NCBI GenBank assembly: GCA_948467735.1 | Contig: CAOKFN010000034.1 | Location: 1 to 51,519 of the forward strand | From: an uncultured bacterium | GTDB lineage: Bacteria; Bacillota; Clostridia; Lachnospirales; Lachnospiraceae | Length of the DNA stretch: 51,519 nt | Reading direction: 5' to 3' | In this document: piece by piece, positions 6,299 to 14,871 of the stretch | Numbering within the stretch: position 1 is the stretch's first letter | Layout: every line of letters starts with the position of its first letter | Notes under the pieces: generated by a model | The model's database searches: none | What the model was told of the DNA's origin: nothing | The model's input: only the letters and a program-made list of their open reading frames with translations | Made by a program: the position numbers and the translations under genes

Positions 6299-8782
6299 TC
6301 AGCGTTTGTTAGACGGCCTGACCACCACGCGCTCCAGCCGGGAGCCCAGACGGCTCAGAAGCTCGTTGGTAATGGTATTGCACTGCTGGGCGGCATGCTC
6401 CGCGGTGATTTCCTGCGAGCCGGATCTGCCGATGATAACGGCGATATCGCCCGCGTGGATGTCAGGGACGCCGCTCACGTCCACAATTGTCTGATCCATA
6501 CAGATTCTGCCGATTATAGGCGCCGGAATGCCTTTTATGAGGACGCGGCCTTTTCCGTATGACAATTCTCTGGGCAGACCGTCGGCGTAGCCGATGGAAA
6601 GGACGGCAATCCTCATATCCTGTTCGGCGGTATAGGCCAGTCCGTATCCCGCGGCTTCCCCGGCATATAGGGGCCTGACGGAAGCGACCCTTGCCTTCAG
6701 GGAGAGGACGGGCTGTAAATATGCCTCGCGGATATCGCTGTCAGCTTCCGTGCTGAGCACGCCGTAAAGGGCGATGCCCGGACGGACATAGTCGGCGGCG
6801 AGATAGGAGAGCGTTTGAGCGTCTTCCTTCTGCGGAAGCGAACCGTCGTGGGCCTGTTCCCCATGAAGCAGATTCAGGACGCCGTAGCTTGCCAGAAGAT
6901 GAAGCCCCCGGCAGGGATAACCGTGACCTTCCAAAAGGCTTACCACCTCATAAAAGGCCTGAATCTGGCTGTCCGTAAATGCCTTGTGTTGAGGGCGCAG
7001 GGAATCGGAGACGGACAGATGGGTAAAAAGCCCGTCCACAATTAGATTCTGCATTTCGTAAACGGCAAAGATTTCCTCGATGCGCTCGCAGCGTATCCCT
7101 AAGCGGTGCATTCCGGTGTCGATGGCGATGTGGACATGCAGAGCCTCGCCGGACTGCTCCAATAATTTTGCATAATGAAAATCCACAACGGTCTGGGTCA
7201 GCCGATAACGGCTCACCAAGGGAAGGTCTTCCGGGGCGGTGAAGCCCAAGATCAGAATTTCTCCCTTGACGCCTCCGGTGCGCAGGGCGATTCCCTCGGA
7301 TACGCAGGCAACACAGAAGGCGTCCACATTCAGCTGGTTCAATAATCTGGAAATGATAACCGCGCCGTGGCCGTAGGCTTCCGCCTTGACCGCGGGCATC
7401 AGGCGGCAGTGTGCAGGCAGGCGGGAGCGCAGAAAAGCGACATTATGCGCCAAGGCGGCGGCGTTGATTTCTATCCACGCACGGGAGTCAAAGGAAACCT
7501 CCCTCTGAGGCTTAGGAAGAGGCGCCGGTTCCTGCTTTGGAGCACGGGAGCCGCGCTTTGCGGGCCCGCGCTGTTCCTGTGAGGCCTGAGAAAACGGACC
7601 GATTTCCTGCGGGGGGAAGTCCTTTCCGGCAGGGAGCCCGCCGCTTTTTTGGATAAACGCCTCGTTTCTCTGGGAGGGGGCATTCTTTTCCCGCCGCAGG
7701 GCCGATTCCGAAGGGCTTCTTCCCGCAAAAGGCAGCTGGAGCAGAAAATTCCGTTCTATATACACTGCCAAAAGACCTCCCGCAGCGGATAAAAGCGTCA
7801 CAATCAGATAATGGACCACGCTGTTGTCAACCAGCAGTTCCGTCTGCTTTAAAATTTTCCCCAAGGCGCGGACTACCACAATAAATGCGGGATGCAGAAT
7901 GTAAATCCATGTGGACGCGCTGCGACAGGCCTTGGAGGGACTTTTGGGCAGACATAACAGGCATTGATAGAGGAAAAACATCGTGGGAATCAATGCCAGA
8001 TACATGCTGTCATGCCGCTGCAGCCGGAAGCTGCGCAGGACAAACGCCTCCACTGTCATGAGGGCAAAAGAGAACGTGAGGCCCCCTATGGAGCGAATCA
8101 GGACGCTGTCTGTCTGCCGGTTTCCGGAATCGTCCAAACCCAGTTTATCCGCCCGCACCGACATCCACATTCCCAGCACTAAAAAAAGCGGCGCCATAAA
8201 TAAACCGTTTCGCGTATAGGAGAAAAATTGGAACCCAAATTCATATACCGCATCCAGAGCGGGAACCTTCTGCGCCAGCCCATAGTAGCTGTCTCCAAAC
8301 AGCCCGATCACATACAACAGGGAGGATATGACCGTCATAGCCCAAAGCTTCAGCTTCCGGCTCATCAGGTAGACAATCAGCATGCCGAGTATGCTGGCGG
8401 GAAAATACCACAAGTGGTAAAAGGTACCGTCGAATATGACCATCCGCAGGGCGGCGCCGACGGTCATCTCCTGATAATGGCCCGCGTAAATGCCAATCGG
8501 AAGATACAGCAGGATGCAGAAGACATAAAGAATAGAGGTCTTTCGCAGATATTTCATCAGCCGGGGGCCGTTTTCGGGCGAGGGCTCCAAGAACTGAGCC
8601 GCGGCAAACTGTCCTGTCACCATCAGGAAAAAAGGGACGACAATCCGAGCCAGAACCCTTGTGAGAAAGAAATCTGCCCCTTCGTTTATGGACGCAAGGG
8701 CAGAAGTATGGTTGGTAATGGCAAGCAGGGCGGCCACGACCCGAAACCTGTCAAGCCAGCCGTAATTTTGTCTGGTACGCAT
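6299..8782 (-). CDS. vanT: VanT-type membrane serine/alanine racemase
   Basis: 827 residues in two domains. Residues ~8-340 are a multi-span acyltransferase-3-like membrane domain (YGWLDRFRVVAALLAI; VPFFLMVTGQF). Residues ~438-827 are an alanine-racemase-type PLP domain: the lysine is K466 in AVKAEAYGHG, with VRPGIALYGV, SIGYADGLPRE and GRICMDQ. This architecture is that of VanT, which makes D-serine at the membrane for vancomycin-type resistance. It is longer than VanT of enterococci (about 700) because of a ~90-residue Pro/Gln/Arg/Ser-rich linker. GGAGG lies 7 bases before the ATG. The D-Ala-D-Ser-type ligase gene is 65 bases upstream in the same direction. Substrate preference (serine versus alanine) cannot be read directly. 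Confidence 0.88.
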   Translation of the reverse strand: MRTRQNYGWLDRFRVVAALLAITNHTSALASINEGADFFLTRVLARIVVPFFLMVTGQFAAAQFLEPSPENGPRLMKYLRKTSILYVFCILLYLPIGIYAGHYQEMTVGAALRMVIFDGTFYHLWYFPASILGMLIVYLMSRKLKLWAMTVISSLLYVIGLFGDSYYGLAQKVPALDAVYEFGFQFFSYTRNGLFMAPLFLVLGMWMSVRADKLGLDDSGNRQTDSVLIRSIGGLTFSFALMTVEAFVLRSFRLQRHDSMYLALIPTMFFLYQCLLCLPKSPSKACRSASTWIYILHPAFIVVVRALGKILKQTELLVDNSVVHYLIVTLLSAAGGLLAVYIERNFLLQLPFAGRSPSESALRREKNAPSQRNEAFIQKSGGLPAGKDFPPQEIGPFSQASQEQRGPAKRGSRAPKQEPAPLPKPQREVSFDSRAWIEINAAALAHNVAFLRSRLPAHCRLMPAVKAEAYGHGAVIISRLLNQLNVDAFCVACVSEGIALRTGGVKGEILILGFTAPEDLPLVSRYRLTQTVVDFHYAKLLEQSGEALHVHIAIDTGMHRLGIRCERIEEIFAVYEMQNLIVDGLFTHLSVSDSLRPQHKAFTDSQIQAFYEVVSLLEGHGYPCRGLHLLASYGVLNLLHGEQAHDGSLPQKEDAQTLSYLAADYVRPGIALYGVLSTEADSDIREAYLQPVLSLKARVASVRPLYAGEAAGYGLAYTAEQDMRIAVLSIGYADGLPRELSYGKGRVLIKGIPAPIIGRICMDQTIVDVSGVPDIHAGDIAVIIGRSGSQEITAEHAAQQCNTITNELLSRLGSRLERVVVRPSNKR

Positions 8783-8847
8783 TTGTCATCCTCCGTTCTG
8801 TTATCATAACGTGTAAAGTCAAATATAATATTTTCATTTGAAGTTTT

Positions 8848-9891
8848 TCATAAAGCCAGTTCAATAATTTTTGTCAAAATTTCCTGAAAGGAATAGCCCG
8901 CCGCTTTCATCATGCTGGGGAAACGGCTGTGGTCCGTAAATCCGGGAATGGTATTGGCCTCGTTAAACACCACTTCTCCCGTGGGCTTTAGAAACATGTC
9001 TATCCGGGCAAAGCCGCTGCAGCCAAGCGCCCGATAGATGCAGGCGGCGGCATTTTTAATCTCCGCGGCCTTCGACGGGGATATCCTTGCGGGAACATGG
9101 ATGGATGAGGTTTTTAAGGTATATTTTTCCGTAAAATCAAAAAAGCCGCTGGAAAGTTCTATTTCATCCACCTCGCCGATGAGAAGCTCTCTGTCTCCCA
9201 CTACGGCGCAGCCCACTTCAAACCCTTCGATATTTTCCTCCGCAATGGCTTGATTGTCATATTGGAAGGCCAATGATACCGCGGCGGCGAGCTGTTCCTG
9301 ACCGGAAACCTTGGTGACGCCATAGGAAGACCCTGCCTTGACCGGCTTCACATAGAGGGGATAGCCGACTTCTCTTCCGAAGGCTTCGATCTGCTCCAAT
9401 GGGGTATCCGGCTCTAAAACCAGCGCCTTGGGCACGGGAATTCCTGCGAGGCTGACTAATTTATGCGCCCGGTCCTTGTCCATACATAGGGCGGAAGCCA
9501 GCGTGCCGCAGCCTGCCAAGGGAATCCCCGCCATTTCCAGCATTCCCTGAATGGTGCCGTCCTCGCCGTTCCTTCCGTGAAGCACCGGCAGGGCGGCGTC
9601 GATGGGAAGGCGGACAATACCGTCGTCCTTGAAAAGAAGCAGACAGCGCTCGCCGCGGTTTGGCGAAAGCACTGCGGGCGTGCAGTGAGAGGAAGCGTGC
9701 CATGTATCGTTCAGCAGTCCGTCGATGGGACCGTCATAATAGTACCATGTCCCATCCTTTGTAATGCCAATCATCAAGGGAATATATTTTTCACGATCCA
9801 GATTGAGGATGGCGCCGGAAGCGGAGGAGAGGGACACACTGTATTCTGAGGAACACCCTCCGAAAAATACGGCAATATTTAACTTTTTCAT
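8848..9891 (-). CDS. vanG: VanG-type D-alanine--D-serine ligase
   Basis: 347 residues from the ATG at 9891 (SD AAGGA about 8 bases before; a TTG at 9897 overlaps the site). It is an ATP-grasp D-Ala ligase: GGCSSEYSVSLSSA, LPVLHGRNGEDGTIQG, ALCMDKDRAHKLVSLAGI, VKPVKAGSSYGVTKV, GFARIDMF and NEANTIPGFT. The stretch ALCMDKDRAHKLVSLAGI, the VDEIELSSGFFDFTEKY region and the overall text closely follow VanG-type ligases as I remember them, which make D-Ala-D-Ser. It is followed by a VanT-type racemase, giving a D-Ser supply plus ligase pair. No VanXY gene occurs in the window. Confidence 0.85.
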   Translation of the reverse strand: MKKLNIAVFFGGCSSEYSVSLSSASGAILNLDREKYIPLMIGITKDGTWYYYDGPIDGLLNDTWHASSHCTPAVLSPNRGERCLLLFKDDGIVRLPIDAALPVLHGRNGEDGTIQGMLEMAGIPLAGCGTLASALCMDKDRAHKLVSLAGIPVPKALVLEPDTPLEQIEAFGREVGYPLYVKPVKAGSSYGVTKVSGQEQLAAAVSLAFQYDNQAIAEENIEGFEVGCAVVGDRELLIGEVDEIELSSGFFDFTEKYTLKTSSIHVPARISPSKAAEIKNAAACIYRALGCSGFARIDMFLKPTGEVVFNEANTIPGFTDHSRFPSMMKAAGYSFQEILTKIIELAL

Positions 9892-10003
9892 AATCAATTC
9901 CTTTCCTTGAAATAATCTTATCGTCTTTATCCTACAACCAAAATGTGGAAAAGTAAATAGCTGGAAAATTAAGACTTTTTAAAGAATGAAAAGGGACCCT
10001 CCA

Positions 10004-10057
10004 AGTCCTGTGAATTCGGAGAGTCCTATGAATTCGGAAAACCCTGTGGATCTGCCG
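10004..10057. repeat. three 18-bp tandem units
   Basis: AGTCCTGTGAATTCGGAG, AGTCCTATGAATTCGGAA and a diverged third unit lie between the stop of the GGDEF/EAL gene and the start of the ligase gene. Confidence 0.8.
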
Positions 10058-10079
10058 AGTTCCTTAAATCATTCTCAAG

Positions 10080-13061
10080 TCATAGCTTCTGCTGCTCCCA
10101 GTGGTCGGTGATGACCTGAAGGGCTTCGCTGCTGATTGGCGGGGGAACTTCCCCCGGCCTTGCCAGAAAATAGCCCTGCAGCAGGTCTACTCCAAGGCTC
10201 AGGCAGGTCCGCAGTTCATCCGCCGTTTCCAAACCTTCGGCAATGATCATCATATCTCGTTTGTGGGCATAATTTACGATATTGCTGATAATCTGCTGTT
10301 TATTGGCATCTTTATCCACATCGCGTACAATTGTGATATCTACTTTCACAAATTTGGGCTTCAGCTCTAGGAGATTTACTTCGCTGTTATAGCCGCTTCC
10401 GTAATCGTCCAGCGCAAACATGCCGGAAAAGCCTTTTACGCTGCTCTTTTTCCGAAGCAGTTCCAAGTCCAAATGTTCCGCTTCCGTAATTTCCACTACC
10501 ACGCGGTCCTGTATTTCCTTGAACCGCGTGTGGTACTGCCATTCTTCCTCCTCCGTCATGCGCTCGTTGGCAATGGAATTGACGAAAAGCAGCGAATCCG
10601 GAGAGACTGCCCCCTGCGCCCTGAGTTTCTGATAACATTCGGTGGCCCGGAAAAGAGTAATATATTCAATATCATGCATACAGCCCTCTTCTTTTGCCAG
10701 ACGAAGCACCGTTTCCGGGGAACGCAGGGTGGGCAGATTGACCCGCATCAGAGCCTCATACGCATACGGGCTGCCCTTCCTGCTCTCAAAAATCGGCTGA
10801 AAAAAGTAGTTGACGTCCTTGGCCTCCAGCATTTGATGCAGTTCCAGCCGGCTTTGGTTCTGAAGCAGATGCTGTTGATAAATTTCCGCGTCGAACTCCG
10901 TGTATCCGCCTTTTTGTGAGCGCTTGATCTGATACATGGCAAAATCCGCATATTTCATAAGCTCTGACAAATTTATGCTGTCTTCGGGATACCAAGCCAG
11001 ACCGCCGGAAGCGCTGAGGCCCATATTGTCCCCGTTGGGAAGAATAAACGCCACCTCATGTATGGCCTGATAAAGCGTTTTCACTTTTTCCCTGATTTCT
11101 TCCACGCTGTCATATCCGTAGAAAAAGACAATGAATTCATCTCCCGACATACGGGCGCATAAGGTGTTTTCCGGCGTGTTTTCCACAAAGCATCTTCCTG
11201 CGGTCTGAATATATTTATCGCCGAAGTTGTGGCCGAATCTGTCGTTGGTGGTTTTTAAATTATCCAAATCTATCATTAAAAGCCCCGCATGCTTTAAGAC
11301 CTCCGGTTTTAAGAAAAGCTGATCGGCGGCCCGTTTGAAGCCCCTTCTGGCATATAGCTTCGTCAGGCCGTCGCTGTCCCTTTCCCGTTCTATCCGTTTT
11401 TTCTCCAATGTGGATGCGGTCACATCCTCAATCAACCCCACCTGCCGTCCGGCTTTCTTCTGGTGTTCGGAGCGCAGGTAACATATACTGCCGTCCGGCT
11501 GGGGCACGCTGTACACCACGCTTCCGTCCTCTGTGCCGAAATGCTCCAGCGAGCGGTGGAGCTTCTGCTGTAAGTCCCGAAATTCCTGAAGGGTCAGGTT
11601 CTTCACGTCCACACCTTCCAAGCCCAGCATGGGAAAATAATTATCCGTCACATACACATGCCCCGACTCTTCCTGAAGCTCATAGCCTGCAAGCTCCACG
11701 CTCGCCATGTCCATAATGCTCAAAAGACGGGTGGAGGACGCCACCACCTCCCGGCCAAGACGGGAAATCGAGTCCGCGAATCGGTCGATTTCCCGGATTC
11801 CGGTGGCCGGTAAGCTGGGGAGGCTGTTGTCCTGCTGCGCCTTTGCCACCTCTTCCGACAGGCGCTGGATGGGCTTTGAAAGCCTGTAGCTTGCGTATAC
11901 AATGCCCGCCAGTCCGACGGCGGTTGTCAGTATCACTGACAGAAACAATATGGTCTGAATCTGTCTGGAAAATGCAAACAGGTTTTCTTTGGAACCGATT
12001 CCAAGCAGATACCATTGATCCGAATCAAAAGGCGCGTGGCTGCTGTACAGGACAAGCCTTTTCGCCGAGGCGTAATAATTTCCCTCCGCGTCTTCCGCGT
12101 CGTCCACATCCAGCAGGGAGAAGCATTTCTCCTCCGCTTCCGACAATGTCATGGTATCGCTGGAAAGGATAATGGGAGTCAGTGTTTTTTCTTCTCCGAA
12201 GGAGGCGGCCAGCAGATAGGACCCCTGTCTGTCGTCCAAAAGCTCCCCGGTGGGAAGAAGGGATTGAAGGTAGTCCGTCAACAGTTCAATGCCCAGCACG
12301 CCGTAGACCGTGCCGTCCTCTAACATAAGCGGAATGGAGTATGATATGGAGGTGCGGCTGTCGCCGGACAAAGAATAGGCTTTTGTCGTCCAATAGCCGT
12401 ATTCTTTTTCATTCAGCCTGCGGTCGTCGGTGAAGGCGGCTTGAAAGGGCTGGTAAAAAAAGGCCTTCTCTATGCTGTCTTCTTTTGAGAAAGACGGCTG
12501 CCATCCGGAGTCCGTGGCAATGTAGCCGGAACGAACCACATCCGACGGGGCACGTTCCCATAACAGATCCGCGTTCCGTATCGAGGGGGTCGATGCGGGG
12601 TCAAGGTCTCTTAAATAAACTCCGGGCAGCGACTCCGGCGCTTCGTCTCCGGTCAAATCCCGGGTATTGAATATCACAAATATTCCGGAAATTTTTTTGC
12701 TGTACATGGTGTTGGCGAGATCGGAGCTGATACTTTTCATCAGCGAGATACACCCGCTGGTGTTCTCGTTTAAATCCTCCAGCGTCAGTACGCCCTGTTC
12801 AAGCCGCTGCTGCACTTTTTCATCGATTTCCTCCGAGAGCATACGCAGATCGGACCAGCTGCCGATCATTTCGTTTAACAGATAATTTCCCCGGTTTTCC
12901 GTCTGCTGGGCAAGCATATCCATGGCGTTTTGGTTCAGCCTGTCTATGACGCCGCCCAATAAGATAGCGCTTATCATAAACAGCATTTCAAACGCCAGAA
13001 CGCTTAAAAGGGGCAGTAATATTTGGCGGAAAATGGTTTTGTCTTTTCTCCTTGCAGGCAT
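10080..13061 (-). CDS. membrane GGDEF-EAL protein with extracellular sensor domain
   Basis: 993 residues from the ATG at 13061 (AGGAGG 8 bases before; a GTG at 13070 overlaps the site). Order: membrane segment (~15-40), ~300-residue extracellular Cache-like sensor, second membrane segment (~370-395), HAMP, a PAS-like region, a GGDEF domain with SGDEF (~640), then an EAL domain. The EAL set looks intact (EALMR near 770, EITEAEH, LDDYGSGY, KFVKVD, EGLE, QGYFL), so c-di-GMP hydrolysis is likely. SGDEF departs from GGDEF, so synthesis may be weak or lost. It begins 7-16 bases after the solute-binding protein gene, whose product may feed its sensor. Confidence 0.9.
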   Translation of the reverse strand: MPARRKDKTIFRQILLPLLSVLAFEMLFMISAILLGGVIDRLNQNAMDMLAQQTENRGNYLLNEMIGSWSDLRMLSEEIDEKVQQRLEQGVLTLEDLNENTSGCISLMKSISSDLANTMYSKKISGIFVIFNTRDLTGDEAPESLPGVYLRDLDPASTPSIRNADLLWERAPSDVVRSGYIATDSGWQPSFSKEDSIEKAFFYQPFQAAFTDDRRLNEKEYGYWTTKAYSLSGDSRTSISYSIPLMLEDGTVYGVLGIELLTDYLQSLLPTGELLDDRQGSYLLAASFGEEKTLTPIILSSDTMTLSEAEEKCFSLLDVDDAEDAEGNYYASAKRLVLYSSHAPFDSDQWYLLGIGSKENLFAFSRQIQTILFLSVILTTAVGLAGIVYASYRLSKPIQRLSEEVAKAQQDNSLPSLPATGIREIDRFADSISRLGREVVASSTRLLSIMDMASVELAGYELQEESGHVYVTDNYFPMLGLEGVDVKNLTLQEFRDLQQKLHRSLEHFGTEDGSVVYSVPQPDGSICYLRSEHQKKAGRQVGLIEDVTASTLEKKRIERERDSDGLTKLYARRGFKRAADQLFLKPEVLKHAGLLMIDLDNLKTTNDRFGHNFGDKYIQTAGRCFVENTPENTLCARMSGDEFIVFFYGYDSVEEIREKVKTLYQAIHEVAFILPNGDNMGLSASGGLAWYPEDSINLSELMKYADFAMYQIKRSQKGGYTEFDAEIYQQHLLQNQSRLELHQMLEAKDVNYFFQPIFESRKGSPYAYEALMRVNLPTLRSPETVLRLAKEEGCMHDIEYITLFRATECYQKLRAQGAVSPDSLLFVNSIANERMTEEEEWQYHTRFKEIQDRVVVEITEAEHLDLELLRKKSSVKGFSGMFALDDYGSGYNSEVNLLELKPKFVKVDITIVRDVDKDANKQQIISNIVNYAHKRDMMIIAEGLETADELRTCLSLGVDLLQGYFLARPGEVPPPISSEALQVITDHWEQQKL

Positions 13062-13077
13062 ATATGCCACCTCCTGC

Positions 13078-14517
13078 TCATTTGTATGCGAATGCCTGCA
13101 GCTGCTTTAGGGTATCTTCGTACCATGCGTCAAAGTATGTATCCGTACAAAATTCAGCTGAAGCTTCTTCTAAAGTCTGTCCGGCGGCCAGCCGTTCTTT
13201 CACGATTCCGCGGTCCTGCGCGGCCAGATCGCTCAGGGCATATTCCAAAATACTGCGCGCTTTTGTGCCGTCTTCAAAAGCCTTTGTGGTATAGAGCTGG
13301 TTATGGTTTACCATGTCTACGGCAACGGATAGCGTCTTTTCCATTCCGGGGCTCATCTGAGCGCCGCTGTCGGCGATGGCAGTCATATGGTTTGCGGTTT
13401 TTGTAACCGGAAGATATCCGGACTGGACGGAGAATAGAATATTCTGCGCGTCTGCCGTAAACCATTTCAGAAATTCTACGGAAGCGTAGATTTCGGCTTC
13501 GCTGCCCTCCGTCACCACCATGCCGGCGCCCTGCTGGACCGCATAGGCGCCTCCCCCCGCGAATCCGGGACAGGGGAGCACATCCATTTCAATGGAATAG
13601 CTTGTGTTGTCGTCGAGGCTCACCGTATCCGGGAAAAAAGAGGCGCCGGAGGAGGAGCCCACAAAAGCGATGATATTTCCGGTTTTAATGTCGTCGCTGC
13701 GGAAACGTCCCGCCGCCGCGAAATACCCTTTTACAAAAGGCACATAATAGCAGTCCCATAATTTTCTCACGGTTTCTTTGTCAAAATTCAGTGTCATTTT
13801 GCCGTCGGAGACCTGAAAAAGCTCCGTGCCAAGCTGCATGCTGCCGATTAACATATAATTTGCCATGGCGTCCCGGCCGAACAGGGCTCTGCCGTCCGAG
13901 GGTACGTCCGGGGTTTTGGCGTCCGTCCATTCATAATAGGCCTGCGCGGTTTTCACCAGTCCCTCCATATCCGCAAGATCTCCATAATCCGCGCCGGTTT
14001 CCGCCGCGAACACATCCCAGTCCGTCTTGTTGATAACCAGAACCTCCGTGGATTTCGCCATGGGAAAAATTTTGATTTCGCCGCTGCCGTCAAAGTCGCC
14101 TTCTTTGATGTAGCTGTCTATGTAGGAAGCGATTTCATCCTCGGTGAGATATTCTTTCAAGTCAACGATGCCGCCCATGCGATCCGCCGTATACGCGGTG
14201 TCCGCGTATGCCATGAAGATGTTCGGAACCTCGGCGGCGCCAACCTCGCCCCTGATGGCGGCTAAAACGTTTGTCTCCAAATCGTTCACCGAACCTTGGC
14301 TGCTGCTTTTTACAATAATACCCTTTTCCTTGCCGGTGGTCTCATTAAATTCTTTTACCAGATTGTCAAAGGCTGTGAGCTGGTTGCCGTTATAATAGTT
14401 CCACACTTCGATCGTAACCGGATTCCCGGCGTCCAAGGGAGTCTTGTCCCCGCAGCCCGCCAGTGCGGAACACATTGTCAATGCAAGAAAAAGCGCCGTA
14501 ATCTTTTTATGTTTCAT
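13078..14517 (-). CDS. extracellular solute-binding lipoprotein
   Basis: 479 residues from the ATG at 14517, which follows GAAAGGAGAC; the upstream extension is not used. A lipoprotein signal is clear: MKHKK, hydrophobic core, then ALAGC lipobox. The rest is a family-1 type binding protein (VTIEVWNYYNGNQLTAFDNLVKEFNE; ADAQNILFSVQSGYLPVTK), the type serving ABC importers of sugars or peptides. No permease or ATPase gene adjoins it. Instead the GGDEF/EAL sensor gene follows almost at once, suggesting a ligand-sensing role rather than, or besides, transport (inference). Confidence 0.88.
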   Translation of the reverse strand: MKHKKITALFLALTMCSALAGCGDKTPLDAGNPVTIEVWNYYNGNQLTAFDNLVKEFNETTGKEKGIIVKSSSQGSVNDLETNVLAAIRGEVGAAEVPNIFMAYADTAYTADRMGGIVDLKEYLTEDEIASYIDSYIKEGDFDGSGEIKIFPMAKSTEVLVINKTDWDVFAAETGADYGDLADMEGLVKTAQAYYEWTDAKTPDVPSDGRALFGRDAMANYMLIGSMQLGTELFQVSDGKMTLNFDKETVRKLWDCYYVPFVKGYFAAAGRFRSDDIKTGNIIAFVGSSSGASFFPDTVSLDDNTSYSIEMDVLPCPGFAGGGAYAVQQGAGMVVTEGSEAEIYASVEFLKWFTADAQNILFSVQSGYLPVTKTANHMTAIADSGAQMSPGMEKTLSVAVDMVNHNQLYTTKAFEDGTKARSILEYALSDLAAQDRGIVKERLAAGQTLEEASAEFCTDTYFDAWYEDTLKQLQAFAYK

Positions 14518-14621
14518 AATGTCTCCTTTCACGGTGCGGCGTCCGCAGCCGGGCAGAATCCGGCCGCGCCGCGCTGTTTGTTCTGACATAAATACCATTG
14601 CTTCGTCATATGCTGCAACTC

Positions 14622-14650
14622 ATTATAACAGATAAGCTTTATAAACACAA
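14622..14650 (-). promoter_or_regulatory. sigma-A-type promoter for the binding-protein/GGDEF-EAL operon
   Basis: On the minus strand TTGTGT and a consensus TATAAT are 17 bases apart, ~105 bases before the lipoprotein ATG. Confidence 0.65.
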
Positions 14651-14766
14651 GATAAAGGAAAAAGCTGCTATTCTGCGCCGCCGAGTATTATTTAAGATTT
14701 TTTTTATGATATTATTTCCCATAATTTATAATTTGCCCAAAGGGATATGCTATAATAGACCTTATG

Positions 14767-14797
14767 ATTACAGGGGCTGCGAAGCGGTTCCTGTAAT
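14767..14797 (+). other. hairpin in the leader of the sensor-kinase gene
   Basis: ATTACAGG and CCTGTAAT form a perfect 8-bp stem with a 15-nt loop, just downstream of a TATAAT element (14752-14757) and ~75 bases before the kinase ATG. Confidence 0.45.
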
Positions 14798-14871
14798 GTT
14801 CACGAAGCATTGTGTCTGACTAATTTTTGTCTTCAAAATATAAGGAAAGGGCTGAAAACAAGGGTGCGGCG

